A model generated the notes under the pieces. That model saw nothing but the letters and a program-made list of their open reading frames with translations, was not told the DNA's origin and did no database searches. Below are positions 8,836 to 16,189 of a stretch of DNA of 64,000 nucleotides, in pieces. The translations under genes were made by a program, and so were the position numbers. Each line of letters starts with the position of its first letter. Position 1 is the stretch's first letter. This DNA comes from Methanobacterium sp. UBA44 (GTDB lineage: Archaea; Methanobacteriota; Methanobacteria; Methanobacteriales; Methanobacteriaceae). Location: contig DACV01000007.1 in assembly GCA_002494885.1 (NCBI GenBank), forward strand, positions 140,990 through 204,989, read 5' to 3'.

Positions 8836-10929
8836 ATGGAAACAGTAAATGCGCAGGTCAAAGATATAATCAGTGATTGCTATCCAAAGATTAAAGAATT
8901 AAATCCCGCCCAAAAAGCAGTTTTAGAATCGGGATTACTTGAAAATAATTCTAATTACGTCATAGCCATACCAACAGCAAGTGGAAAAACTCTTCTTGGA
9001 GTGATTACTGCCATAAATACTATTTTAAAAGGTGGAAAAGTCATATATGCTGCACCTCTAATATCCATACAAAATGAAAAGCTTAAAGAGTTCAAAGAGC
9101 TTGAAAAATTTGGAATAAGCGTAGGGAAGCATCCTAAAACTTCAGATTTATCTGTTATGGTGTTTGAATCATTCGATGCACTTACACGTTTTTCATGGAA
9201 TTCGCTGCGTGAAATAGATCTTTTAATAATTGACGAATTTCACATGATTGGTGAATACTCAAGGGGTCCAACAATTGAATGCGCAATTACACGAGCAAGA
9301 ATTATAAATCCAGCCATGAGAATTATTGCACTTTCAGCAACTTTGAAGAATATGGATGAGCTTTCAAGCTGGTTAAATGCAGAAGTTGTCGAGCATGATT
9401 ACAGACCAGTGCCTCTCTATAAAGATGTTCTAATCACTGAAGAATATGAATTAAAGAACAAAAATGATATGGTACTGCGCGTTTTAAATGAATCAATAGA
9501 AGATTCATCCCAGATACTTGTTTTTGTGTCAACAAGAAGATTTACAGAATCTCTCGCTAATTATATCTCAGGAAAGGTAAAAAGAAACATTCCCCGGGAT
9601 AAAAAGCAAAAATTCAGAGCAGTGGCCCGTAAAATTCTGGAAGTACCTGAGAGGAGAGGAACCCGCCCTACATCCATTTGTCTTAAACTCGCCGAATGTG
9701 TTGAAAATGGAATTGCATTTCATCATGCTGGTCTTTTTGATAAACAGAAGCAAATAATAGAAGATGAATTCCGTGCAGGGAATCTTTACATGATAACAGC
9801 AACACCAAGCCTTATGTATGGTGTAAACTTACCTTCAAAAAATGTGATTATAAGAGATTATACTCGCTGGACATCCCGAGGCCCTCAAAGTATCCCTGTG
9901 TTTGATTATGAACAAATGTCAGGACGTGCAGGCAGACCGGGATATGATACAGAAGGATACTCCTATTTAATTGCAAAAAGCCTTGATGAAGCCTACAATT
10001 TAAAAGACCATTATGTTTATGGAGAAATTGAAGTTACAAGCTCTAAATTAATCGAGAACAAGGATGCTGTTTATAGACAGATAATAGCCCAGATAGCATC
10101 TACATTAGCAAAGAGCCCTCAGGATCTCATTGAATTTTTTGGTGAAACCTTTTACGGTTTCCAGATGAATACCAATGAATTTTTCGGCGCTCTTTCAGTA
10201 GATACGATGGAATATGAAATAAACAGCGCACTTGAATTTCTAATTCAAAACTGGATAATTCAAATGACCCCTGAAGGACTTAAGGCAACTGATTTTGGAA
10301 ATATTATTGCAAGGAGTAACTATTCAGTAGAAACTGCAGTTAGGCTTAAAGAATATGCAAAAAGAACAGAGGAAATTGATATAAATCAACTTATCTATGC
10401 CATTTCAAGAACTCCAGACATGCCCAAAATTTCATTTAAGGGTAGAAAGAGTAAAGAACCTGTTAGAGATAAGTTGAATGATAATAGAGTTTTTGCAGTA
10501 GAAATCGGGAATGATGAAGCCACTGCAGCAGCATTAATGGAATGGATAGATGAAAAGAGCGAATATCAAATAGAAAATGCCTTTAATGTGTATGCTGCAA
10601 CAACACGGAGAGCTGCATATGAGGCTTCATTAATGGTAAAATTCTTTAAAGAGATATGTGAAATATTAAATACCTATTCATTTTCAAATGAGCTTGATAG
10701 ATTATCTGCAAGACTTTATTACGGTGTTCGTGATGATATAATCCCTCTTGTAGTGAGTGTTAAACGATTAGGACGAAAAAGAGCTAGAGCTCTTGTGGAA
10801 ACATTTGGAAACGATTTAAGTTATGTATCAAAGGATGAATTAATTAAAATTGATGGGATAGGCCCTAAAATAGCCGAATCGGTTATGAAAAAATTTGGTA
10901 AAGATGAATTTGCCAGATTTGAACCTTGA
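8836..10929 (+). CDS. hel308: Hel308/Ski2-like superfamily 2 DNA helicase
   Basis: This ATP-dependent 3'-5' helicase is of the Hel308 (Hjm) kind, which in archaea acts at stalled replication forks. The 697-residue protein has motif I PTASGKT (near residue 46), the Walker B box DEFH, motif III SAT, motif VI QMSGRAGRPG, a winged-helix and ratchet region, and a C-terminal helix-hairpin-helix (IDGIGPKIAESVMKKFG). The DEFH box differs from the commoner DEVH/DEAH form but keeps the catalytic pair. It is followed after 11 nt by two UPF0305 genes, an association I recall from Methanothermobacter as well, so they may share an operon. Confidence 0.88.
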   Translation: METVNAQVKDIISDCYPKIKELNPAQKAVLESGLLENNSNYVIAIPTASGKTLLGVITAINTILKGGKVIYAAPLISIQNEKLKEFKELEKFGISVGKHPKTSDLSVMVFESFDALTRFSWNSLREIDLLIIDEFHMIGEYSRGPTIECAITRARIINPAMRIIALSATLKNMDELSSWLNAEVVEHDYRPVPLYKDVLITEEYELKNKNDMVLRVLNESIEDSSQILVFVSTRRFTESLANYISGKVKRNIPRDKKQKFRAVARKILEVPERRGTRPTSICLKLAECVENGIAFHHAGLFDKQKQIIEDEFRAGNLYMITATPSLMYGVNLPSKNVIIRDYTRWTSRGPQSIPVFDYEQMSGRAGRPGYDTEGYSYLIAKSLDEAYNLKDHYVYGEIEVTSSKLIENKDAVYRQIIAQIASTLAKSPQDLIEFFGETFYGFQMNTNEFFGALSVDTMEYEINSALEFLIQNWIIQMTPEGLKATDFGNIIARSNYSVETAVRLKEYAKRTEEIDINQLIYAISRTPDMPKISFKGRKSKEPVRDKLNDNRVFAVEIGNDEATAAALMEWIDEKSEYQIENAFNVYAATTRRAAYEASLMVKFFKEICEILNTYSFSNELDRLSARLYYGVRDDIIPLVVSVKRLGRKRARALVETFGNDLSYVSKDELIKIDGIGPKIAESVMKKFGKDEFARFEP

Positions 10930-10940
10930 AGTGACTATTA

Positions 10941-11477
10941 ATGGCAAAAGCAATGAATAATTCCAATTTAAAGGATAAAGTAAGTAAAAAGGAATTATTA
11001 GAGATATTAAAAAGCGAATCTGACCATATTCATATTTCAGATATCATGAATTCCTATGTGCTGCTTGTAGAAGATGGGAGATATGTACAATCTGATTATC
11101 AAAAAGAATTTCTTGATGCTTACGTAAAGGGCTTTTTAATGCGAGTTAAAGAAATAAGAGGCGATAAAACAGAATATAAAGACTTTATCGATGGGGAAAA
11201 GCTTCAGGAAGCATTAAATAACTTAATAGAACAGGAAATAAAAATTAAAAAAGAAAGACCAGAAGAATCCAATTTTTTTAGAATATATAAAATTATTTCA
11301 CTTTACACAACATTTGTTCTTGAAGAACCCATCCATCTGGTTGGAACTCCATTCCCTGGAGGTTTCAAGGTTAAATTAGAAGGAAAAACTTATTACTGTC
11401 CTGTAAAAGAAAAACAGAAAGATAACCCTGGGGCTGTTTGCGGTTTTTGTATTGCTGAGCAGGATAGGGATGTTTAA
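10941..11477 (+). CDS. UPF0305 (DUF2115) protein, copy 1
   Basis: This 178-residue conserved methanogen protein has unknown function. The N-terminal two-thirds are charged and helical. The C-terminus holds the family signature HLVGTPFPGGFKV followed by YYCPVKEKQ and PGAVCGFC, whose three cysteines could bind a metal or Fe-S cluster. GAAGTGA serves as SD for the ATG at 10941. It lies 11 nt after the Hel308-like helicase and 38 nt before a paralogue, so a link to DNA maintenance is possible but rests only on position. Confidence 0.8.
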   Translation: MAKAMNNSNLKDKVSKKELLEILKSESDHIHISDIMNSYVLLVEDGRYVQSDYQKEFLDAYVKGFLMRVKEIRGDKTEYKDFIDGEKLQEALNNLIEQEIKIKKERPEESNFFRIYKIISLYTTFVLEEPIHLVGTPFPGGFKVKLEGKTYYCPVKEKQKDNPGAVCGFCIAEQDRDV

Positions 11478-11515
11478 ATAATTGTTTCCTTAAATTACCC
11501 GTTTAGAGGAATTAG

Positions 11516-12052
11516 ATGATTGATAAAATTGAAGAACTTGATTTTTCAAGGGAAATTTCCAAAAATGAACTTCTGGAAGCTTTAAAAAAAGAAGCCTCCA
11601 AAATTCATATGCACGACATTATGCTTGCATCTGCATTTATTCAGGAAGATGCAAAGTATATGCAGGCAGGATACAGGGAAGATTTTGTTGAAACCTTCAT
11701 AAAAGCATTTATTAATCGCTTCAAGGATATAAGAGAAGATAAAACTAGATATGAAGGTTATGTAGATACTAAAAAACTCAGGGAGTTTATAAAAGTATTA
11801 GAGACACAGATGGAAGAATCCAAAATTAAACAGGAGCTATATTTCCTGCGTTTAGCCAAAATTGTCTCAATTTATACTACTTTTATTTTAGAAGCCTCAA
11901 TTCATCCTGTGGGAACTTCATTTCCCGGTGGATTTAAACTTAAATTTAAAAATGGCGAGTATTTATGTCCTGTAAAAGATAAACAGTTGAATACGCCAGG
12001 AGCTTTGTGCAGATTCTGCGTTTCTAAACAAGACCCAGATTTTCATGACTGA
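11516..12052 (+). CDS. UPF0305 (DUF2115) protein, copy 2
   Basis: This tandem paralogue of the preceding gene has the same length (178 residues). It keeps all the signature parts: HDIMLASAFI, HPVGTSFPGGFKLKF, YLCPVKDKQ and PGALCRFC. An SD (AGAGGA) precedes the ATG. The two copies are clearly diverged, so the duplication is not recent, and both look intact. The conserved cysteine pattern in both copies suggests the putative metal site matters. Function is unknown. Confidence 0.8.
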   Translation: MIDKIEELDFSREISKNELLEALKKEASKIHMHDIMLASAFIQEDAKYMQAGYREDFVETFIKAFINRFKDIREDKTRYEGYVDTKKLREFIKVLETQMEESKIKQELYFLRLAKIVSIYTTFILEASIHPVGTSFPGGFKLKFKNGEYLCPVKDKQLNTPGALCRFCVSKQDPDFHD

Positions 12053-12118
12053 ATATGCGTTTGGAAGAATAATACTAAATTCTTTTTATTAGTTAATCCC
12101 AGATTAGAGGTTTTATAA

Positions 12119-12373
12119 TCAGATTGCTCCTCCGCTCTGACCTTTGTATATGTTTTCTTCTTTAATTTTAAGATCTTTGGAGGGTCCCATAGGATATTCA
12201 TAGAACTTCAAACCCTCAACAGGTATCTTTCTTGTCCATTTAGTGCCTTCAAAAATGAAATCCACACTAATCAGTTTATTATTTACCGTTATTTTTGTTG
12301 TTGACTCTTCAGATACATCATAAGATACTGGATCCTCTCCCGGATAAGCAAAAATTATAGATTTGACATCCAT
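12119..12373 (-). CDS. Small conserved hypothetical protein
   Basis: This 84-residue acidic protein has alternating beta-like stretches (SIIFAYPGEDPVSYDV, TKITVNNKLISVDFIF) and no membrane segment or cysteine. I do not recognise the family. The start ATG at 12373 follows a GGGGTG SD-like sequence on the minus strand. It is convergent with the second UPF0305 gene. The beta-rich, Gly/Asp-turn composition suggests a compact cytoplasmic domain. Confidence 0.6.
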   Translation of the reverse strand: MDVKSIIFAYPGEDPVSYDVSEESTTKITVNNKLISVDFIFEGTKWTRKIPVEGLKFYEYPMGPSKDLKIKEENIYKGQSGGAI

Positions 12374-13016
12374 TTTAACACCCCTAATTAATACTATTTA
12401 ATTCTTTATTATGATGCTCATTATAATTAAGTTCTGTCATGGAATTTTAAATCATAACAAAAAATATGTAATTATAAATTCCAAAAGGACAAAGTAAAGT
12501 AAAATAAATCATGAAAATTGACTATTTTTTATTATTTGCCGATAAAATAGAAATCTCCTTAAAAATAGCTAATCTAAATATAATAAGCTAATTATAATGC
12601 AATAATATGTTTTAAACTGGAAAATACCCCATATTTGAAGTCGACTGGGCATTATATTTTAATGTAAAAGTAAAACTCATTTAATGCTGTAGAAAAGATA
12701 TAAAAAGCCCATATATGATTATTCTGAAATAAATAAGGAATAATAACTATATTTTAGAAATAATATCCTATTTAATGTTTCCATAAATGATAAAAGAGAA
12801 TGATTCATCTGATTTCCATATAAATATGTGAACATCCAGTAAAATAGGCTTAATCTCATTTTAATTCTTAAATTAACCTACAAATATAGCTTTAATTATA
12901 AAAATAAGCATAAAATACAGAAATACAATTATAGAAGGTATGAATCCTTATAATAGTGCCTTTTTTCCTCAAATAAGCTTTAATAACGTATATTTTTAGA
13001 AAATAAACCGAAGCCT
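12374..13016. other. Long AT-rich intergenic stretch, no gene seen
   Basis: About 640 nt without a supported coding region. Both strands carry frequent stops. The stretch holds the putative promoter of the minus-strand gene ending at 12119 on its left and the promoter of the exported protein on its right. I see no tRNA-like fold, CRISPR unit or clear long inverted repeat. A non-coding RNA cannot be excluded by eye. Confidence 0.5.
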
Positions 13017-13024
13017 TTATATAC
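13017..13024 (+). promoter_or_regulatory. TATA box of the exported PG-binding protein gene
   Basis: TTTATATA preceded by a purine-rich BRE-like sequence (AAACCGAAGCC) lies about 80 nt upstream of the proposed start at 13104. This implies a leader of roughly 50-55 nt containing the GGAGG SD at 13092-13096. It is a good archaeal promoter by sequence, without transcript evidence. Confidence 0.55.
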
Positions 13025-13103
13025 CATATTAACTCGATATTAAATCTGTTCTGAAAAGCCCTATATTCAATTATTTTTAGGGACAGGACTCGGAGGCGAT
13101 AAA

Positions 13104-13985
13104 ATTACGGATAGAAAACATAATACTACAAGAGCAATTGCTATTGCTATATGTGTAGTATTCAGCCTTATGCCCATAGCATCGGCTGCAGAAACCCCAA
13201 ATTTGATTAAAACGCTCAATAAAGATAAAATCGTAAATGCAGCCAGTAATAACGCAAGTACTGGCACCACAACAATATTAAGTAAAGAAGAGATAGCCAA
13301 ACTACAAAAATGGCTAAAAAGCAAAAACCTAACCAACGATAACGGCTTAAAACTCGGATCTACTGGTGAACAGGTTAAACAATTACAAACCTGGCTTAAA
13401 GAAAACGAATTCTACAATGGAGAAGTAGACGGTAACTTTGGAACAGACACCGAAGCAGCAGTTAAAACTTTCCAAAAAGAAGTAGGACTTAATGAAGACG
13501 GACAGGTAGGAGAATATACCCTACTGGCCATGGAACAGTGGGACGAATACGCATCAGCAATGACTAACAATGCAAATGTAAGCAAACCCTCAGAAAAAGT
13601 CTATTCAAGCGCTTCAAAAAAACAATCCTATAAATCTAAAAAGGCAAAAAGTTACAGTAATACTAAAAAGGCAAAAAACTACAGTAATACTAAAAATGCA
13701 AAAAGTTACAAAAAAAGTAACTCCAGAAAAACTTACTCAAGGACTCGCTACGGATACACCAATGGAATGGATTGTTGGGCTATGAGTTCCTACTTATCCG
13801 GCAAATTGAGAAGCCAGGGATACAATGTTAGAACTATACAATATGCAACATCTATGTCATCACGCCACCGCTCAGTACAATATTATAACGGTAACAGCTG
13901 GGTTAACTACGACTACAAAGGAAACGGTTACTCTTCAATCTACTACGCAACCAGTAACTCCAAAAGAGGATCTGTAATAGGCTAA
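13104..13985 (+). CDS. Exported PG-binding-like, transglutaminase-like cysteine protein (apparent ATT start)
   Basis: This secreted protein probably acts on or binds the pseudomurein wall. From 13104 the frame reads T-D-R-K-H after the start, then AIAIAICVVFSLMPIASAAE, a textbook signal peptide; the first ATG (13170) falls inside its hydrophobic core. The only start in register with the strong SD GGAGG (13092-13096) is ATT at 13104. Mature parts, numbered from the ATG at 13170: a PG_binding_1-type repeat (about residues 60-120), a Lys/Ser/Tyr-rich linker with SYSNTKKAK-type repeats (about 145-195), and a short transglutaminase-like C-domain with GMDCWAMS (Cys202), SRHRSVQ (His233) and WVNYDY (Asp248), giving a Cys-His-Asp triad. 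Peptidase activity is inferred. Confidence 0.8.
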   Translation: MTDRKHNTTRAIAIAICVVFSLMPIASAAETPNLIKTLNKDKIVNAASNNASTGTTTILSKEEIAKLQKWLKSKNLTNDNGLKLGSTGEQVKQLQTWLKENEFYNGEVDGNFGTDTEAAVKTFQKEVGLNEDGQVGEYTLLAMEQWDEYASAMTNNANVSKPSEKVYSSASKKQSYKSKKAKSYSNTKKAKNYSNTKNAKSYKKSNSRKTYSRTRYGYTNGMDCWAMSSYLSGKLRSQGYNVRTIQYATSMSSRHRSVQYYNGNSWVNYDYKGNGYSSIYYATSNSKRGSVIG

Positions 13986-13998
13986 GATATTGTCGAAA

Positions 13999-14046
13999 AG
14001 AAGAATTGTTTCGTTTATAAATAATTCTTCTACTATCCTTTTTTTT
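13999..14046 (+). terminator. Hairpin plus T-run terminator after the exported protein gene
   Basis: The 9-bp arms AGAAGAATT (13999-14007) and AATTCTTCT (14023-14031) are followed by a run of eight T at 14039-14046. The element begins 14 nt after the stop codon. Archaeal termination mostly needs only the T-run; the stem may protect the 3' end. Confidence 0.65.
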
Positions 14047-14120
14047 AAATTTTCTCAATAATCTTATTTTTTGAATCAAAATTACCAATTTTACGCAATT
14101 TGTTGTAATTCTACAATATA

Positions 14121-14128
14121 CTTATATC
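14121..14128 (+). promoter_or_regulatory. Probable TATA box of rnc, with a small dyad upstream
   Basis: CTTATATC lies about 30 nt before the rnc ATG (14157), implying a nearly leaderless transcript, in line with the missing SD. Just upstream, TTGTA-attc-TACAA (about 14103-14116) forms a short inverted repeat that could be an operator. Both are sequence-based guesses. Confidence 0.45.
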
Positions 14129-14156
14129 AATCTAATCAAAATAAAAATTAGATAAA

Positions 14157-14810
14157 ATGCAACTACTAAAAAAATTTTCCATTGAAGCCATTAATACTCA
14201 CCTTTACGAGCTGGCATTCATTCATGAATCCTACGCTAATGAAAATAACCTCAATGAATGTTACCAGAGATTAGAATTTTTAGGTGACTCTGTTCTGGAC
14301 CTGGTAGTCTCTGAATTTTTATACAATATGGATTCTACTTTAACTGAGGGTCAATTAACCCGCATTCGTTCCAATTATGTGTGTAGAAAAGCACTCTATA
14401 CTTATTCTATTGAACTGGGGTTGGATCAATATATAAAATTAGGTTCTGGTGCAGAATTAACCAGAGGTGAACTTGATTCTGTTATAAGTGACGTATTTGA
14501 ATCATTTATTGGGGCTTTATATCTCGATCAAGGCCTGAATAGAGTTAAAAAGTTCCTTTCAAAGACCATCATACCCCATATCGAAAATGGAGATATCTTC
14601 TTTTATGATTATAAATCAGAATTAAAACAGCTATGCGATCAGGAGGATCTAGATTTAAGTTATGAGCTAATCCACGAAGAAGGAGAACCGCATAATAAAA
14701 CATTCACCATGGCTGTTTTGATTAATGAAAAGAACTATGGAACAGGTATTGGTAGAAATAAGAAAGAGGCTGAACAGAATGCTGCTAAAATTGCGCTGAG
14801 TAAGCTCTAA
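14157..14810 (+). CDS. rnc: Ribonuclease III (endonuclease domain plus dsRBD)
   Basis: This is a double-strand-specific RNA endonuclease. The 217-residue protein has the full bacterial RNase III architecture: the catalytic signature RLEFLGDSVLDLVV (about residues 38-51), the second metal-binding region SDVFESFIGALYLD (about 115-128) with the conserved Asp and Glu, and a C-terminal dsRNA-binding domain (DYKSELKQLC to KKEAEQNAAKIALSKL). All catalytic carboxylates appear present. The gene has no SD and is probably leaderless. Archaea normally process rRNA with the bulge-helix-bulge splicing endonuclease, so a complete RNase III is uncommon here and may have been acquired from bacteria. A tandem hairpin array lies 70 nt downstream. 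Confidence 0.93.
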   Translation: MQLLKKFSIEAINTHLYELAFIHESYANENNLNECYQRLEFLGDSVLDLVVSEFLYNMDSTLTEGQLTRIRSNYVCRKALYTYSIELGLDQYIKLGSGAELTRGELDSVISDVFESFIGALYLDQGLNRVKKFLSKTIIPHIENGDIFFYDYKSELKQLCDQEDLDLSYELIHEEGEPHNKTFTMAVLINEKNYGTGIGRNKKEAEQNAAKIALSKL

Positions 14811-14877
14811 CTTTTAATTAAAATATAACCTCCAATATAGACAAAATTAGGGTTCAAAATTCTTCTCCAATCTTCTG

Positions 14878-15025
14878 GGCATTTGAAAATTTTCAATTTT
14901 CAATGCCTGCAAATCTTGAAAAATCTATGATTTTTCATGCGTAAAAAATGCATAGCATTTTTTACAGCTTCGATTTGCGGTTCAGGGAACTTGTTCCCTT
15001 CAACGTCAAAAACGAAGTTTTTGAC
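14878..15025. repeat. Tandem hairpin array with recurrent 5-nt loops (copy A)
   Basis: Five adjacent inverted repeats follow rnc. They are: 14883-14903, stem TTGAAAAT, loop TTTCA; 14918-14936, stem GAAAAAT, loop CTATG; 14941-14965, a perfect 10-bp stem GTAAAAAATG, loop CATAG; 14984-14999, AGGGAAC/GTTCCCT, tight loop; and 15005-15025, stem GTCAAAAA, loop CGAAG. The stems are unrelated to one another while loops recur here and at 46.4 and 57.7 kb. The block 14913-14940 is identical over 28 bp to 57712-57739, and CAGCTTCGATTTGCGGT (14965-14981) also recurs there with one extra T. Function unknown; a mobile palindromic element or RNA structural element are both possible. Confidence 0.8.
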
Positions 15026-15339
15026 AGCCTTTTTCAATCAATTTGTGATGCTGGCCCTAATTCCATTGATTTTCTTTAAATCAAAGCACGATTTCAGCAC
15101 AGTTAAAACTGATTTTAAAGTTTTATTTCCAATTGGATTTTTCAGTGCCTTAACCATCATATTTCAGATGATAACCATTAGTTTGACTCTTGTTGCATAT
15201 GTTATTTCGATAAAACGAGTGTAGTATTTGGCGTTTTGTGGGGTCGTTTTGTCTTCAAAAAAGTATAAAGGAAAGGCTCGTTGGTACTTCGGTTATGGTT
15301 TTAGGAGTTATTTTAATTACACTATCGCAAATTCTTTAG
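15026..15339 (+). pseudogene. Degraded EamA/DMT-family transporter, C-terminal remnant
   Basis: Three reading frames together give a drug/metabolite transporter C-terminus. The first is FNQFVMLALIPLIFF to LTLVAYVISIKR (to about 15217), then SVVFGVLWGRFVFKK in a second frame (from 15218), then ERLVGTSVMVLGVILITLSQ in the third (from 15271, stop at 15337-15339). Two frameshifts and a stop break it. The recognisable part begins directly after the last hairpin of the array, so the array appears to sit at the break point where the N-terminal half was lost. It is not expected to make a working transporter. Confidence 0.75.
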
Positions 15340-15485
15340 GATTTATTTCCAATATTGGACTTTAAATATCTTAATTTATAAAGTATTTAAATCATCAGGA
15401 CTAATTAATCCATTACAAGACCATTTTTTCTTAGTAATCAATATTTACTAAATGTTACGCCAAATTAACGAAGAGAGTGTTATAA

Positions 15486-16172
15486 ATGTTAAGAGATATC
15501 ATAATAGACAAAGAACTGTTTAACAACATCAGAAAAAAAGCTTTAGAATCAGAGGAAGAAGAAAATTCTCCCAAAGAGGTTGAACTTCTGGAGAAAGCTG
15601 TCTTCAAAAGATTAAAAAAGAAAAGATCTGTTAAAAAATACAGGAAATTGGGAGTTACTAAAGAAGACCTTAAGGAAATAATAGAACTTGCTGATATCCT
15701 TAGCTTAGATGCATTAGGCGGCCCGTCAAACTATGAAATTGCCAGGGAACATCAGGAATGGTGCACTATTTGTGGAAGATGCTGTAGAGAATCAGAATCT
15801 ATATTCATACATAAAGATGAATTGAATCTCCTTCTTACTTTCAACCCTGACCTGAAAAAAGGAATTATACCTAACAAACTTTTCCCTGAACATTTTGAGC
15901 TTAAAAATATTCAGCCATGCAAATACATTGATCCTGAGACAAATAAATGCGGGATCTATAATTCAAGACCGCAGGTCTGTCGAAGTTACCCTCTGGTACT
16001 TATTGAATCAGGTGGTAAGGCCCGTAATATCATCAACATGCGCCATAACTGTAATTATTCCGTTAACCTGATTTTAGAAAAATCAATAATTCTATTTGAT
16101 GATGCAATCAGGAGACTTGAAGAAAAAAATAGATCGTTTAACAAATCAAGAAACCGGGCAGAATGCTGCTAA
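15486..16172 (+). CDS. YkgJ-family cysteine-cluster (zinc/iron-chelating) protein
   Basis: This 228-residue cytoplasmic protein has a charged helical N-terminus (about residues 1-80) and a YkgJ-type domain. The domain holds CTICGRCCRESESIFI, then CKYIDPETNKCGIYNSRPQVCRSYP, which together supply about seven cysteines for a metal or Fe-S site. The biochemical role of the family is not established; some members sit near metal or modification genes. It is convergent with hsdM (17 nt between the stops) and marks the left edge of the restriction island. Confidence 0.82.
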   Translation: MLRDIIIDKELFNNIRKKALESEEEENSPKEVELLEKAVFKRLKKKRSVKKYRKLGVTKEDLKEIIELADILSLDALGGPSNYEIAREHQEWCTICGRCCRESESIFIHKDELNLLLTFNPDLKKGIIPNKLFPEHFELKNIQPCKYIDPETNKCGIYNSRPQVCRSYPLVLIESGGKARNIINMRHNCNYSVNLILEKSIILFDDAIRRLEEKNRSFNKSRNRAECC

Positions 16173-16189
16173 AAGTTTTTTATAAAAAA

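Noticed and set aside
14937..15224. A 95-codon gene in the hairpin region
   Set aside because: Its first 30 codons are the hairpin array and the rest is one frame of a transporter remnant that continues in two other frames.
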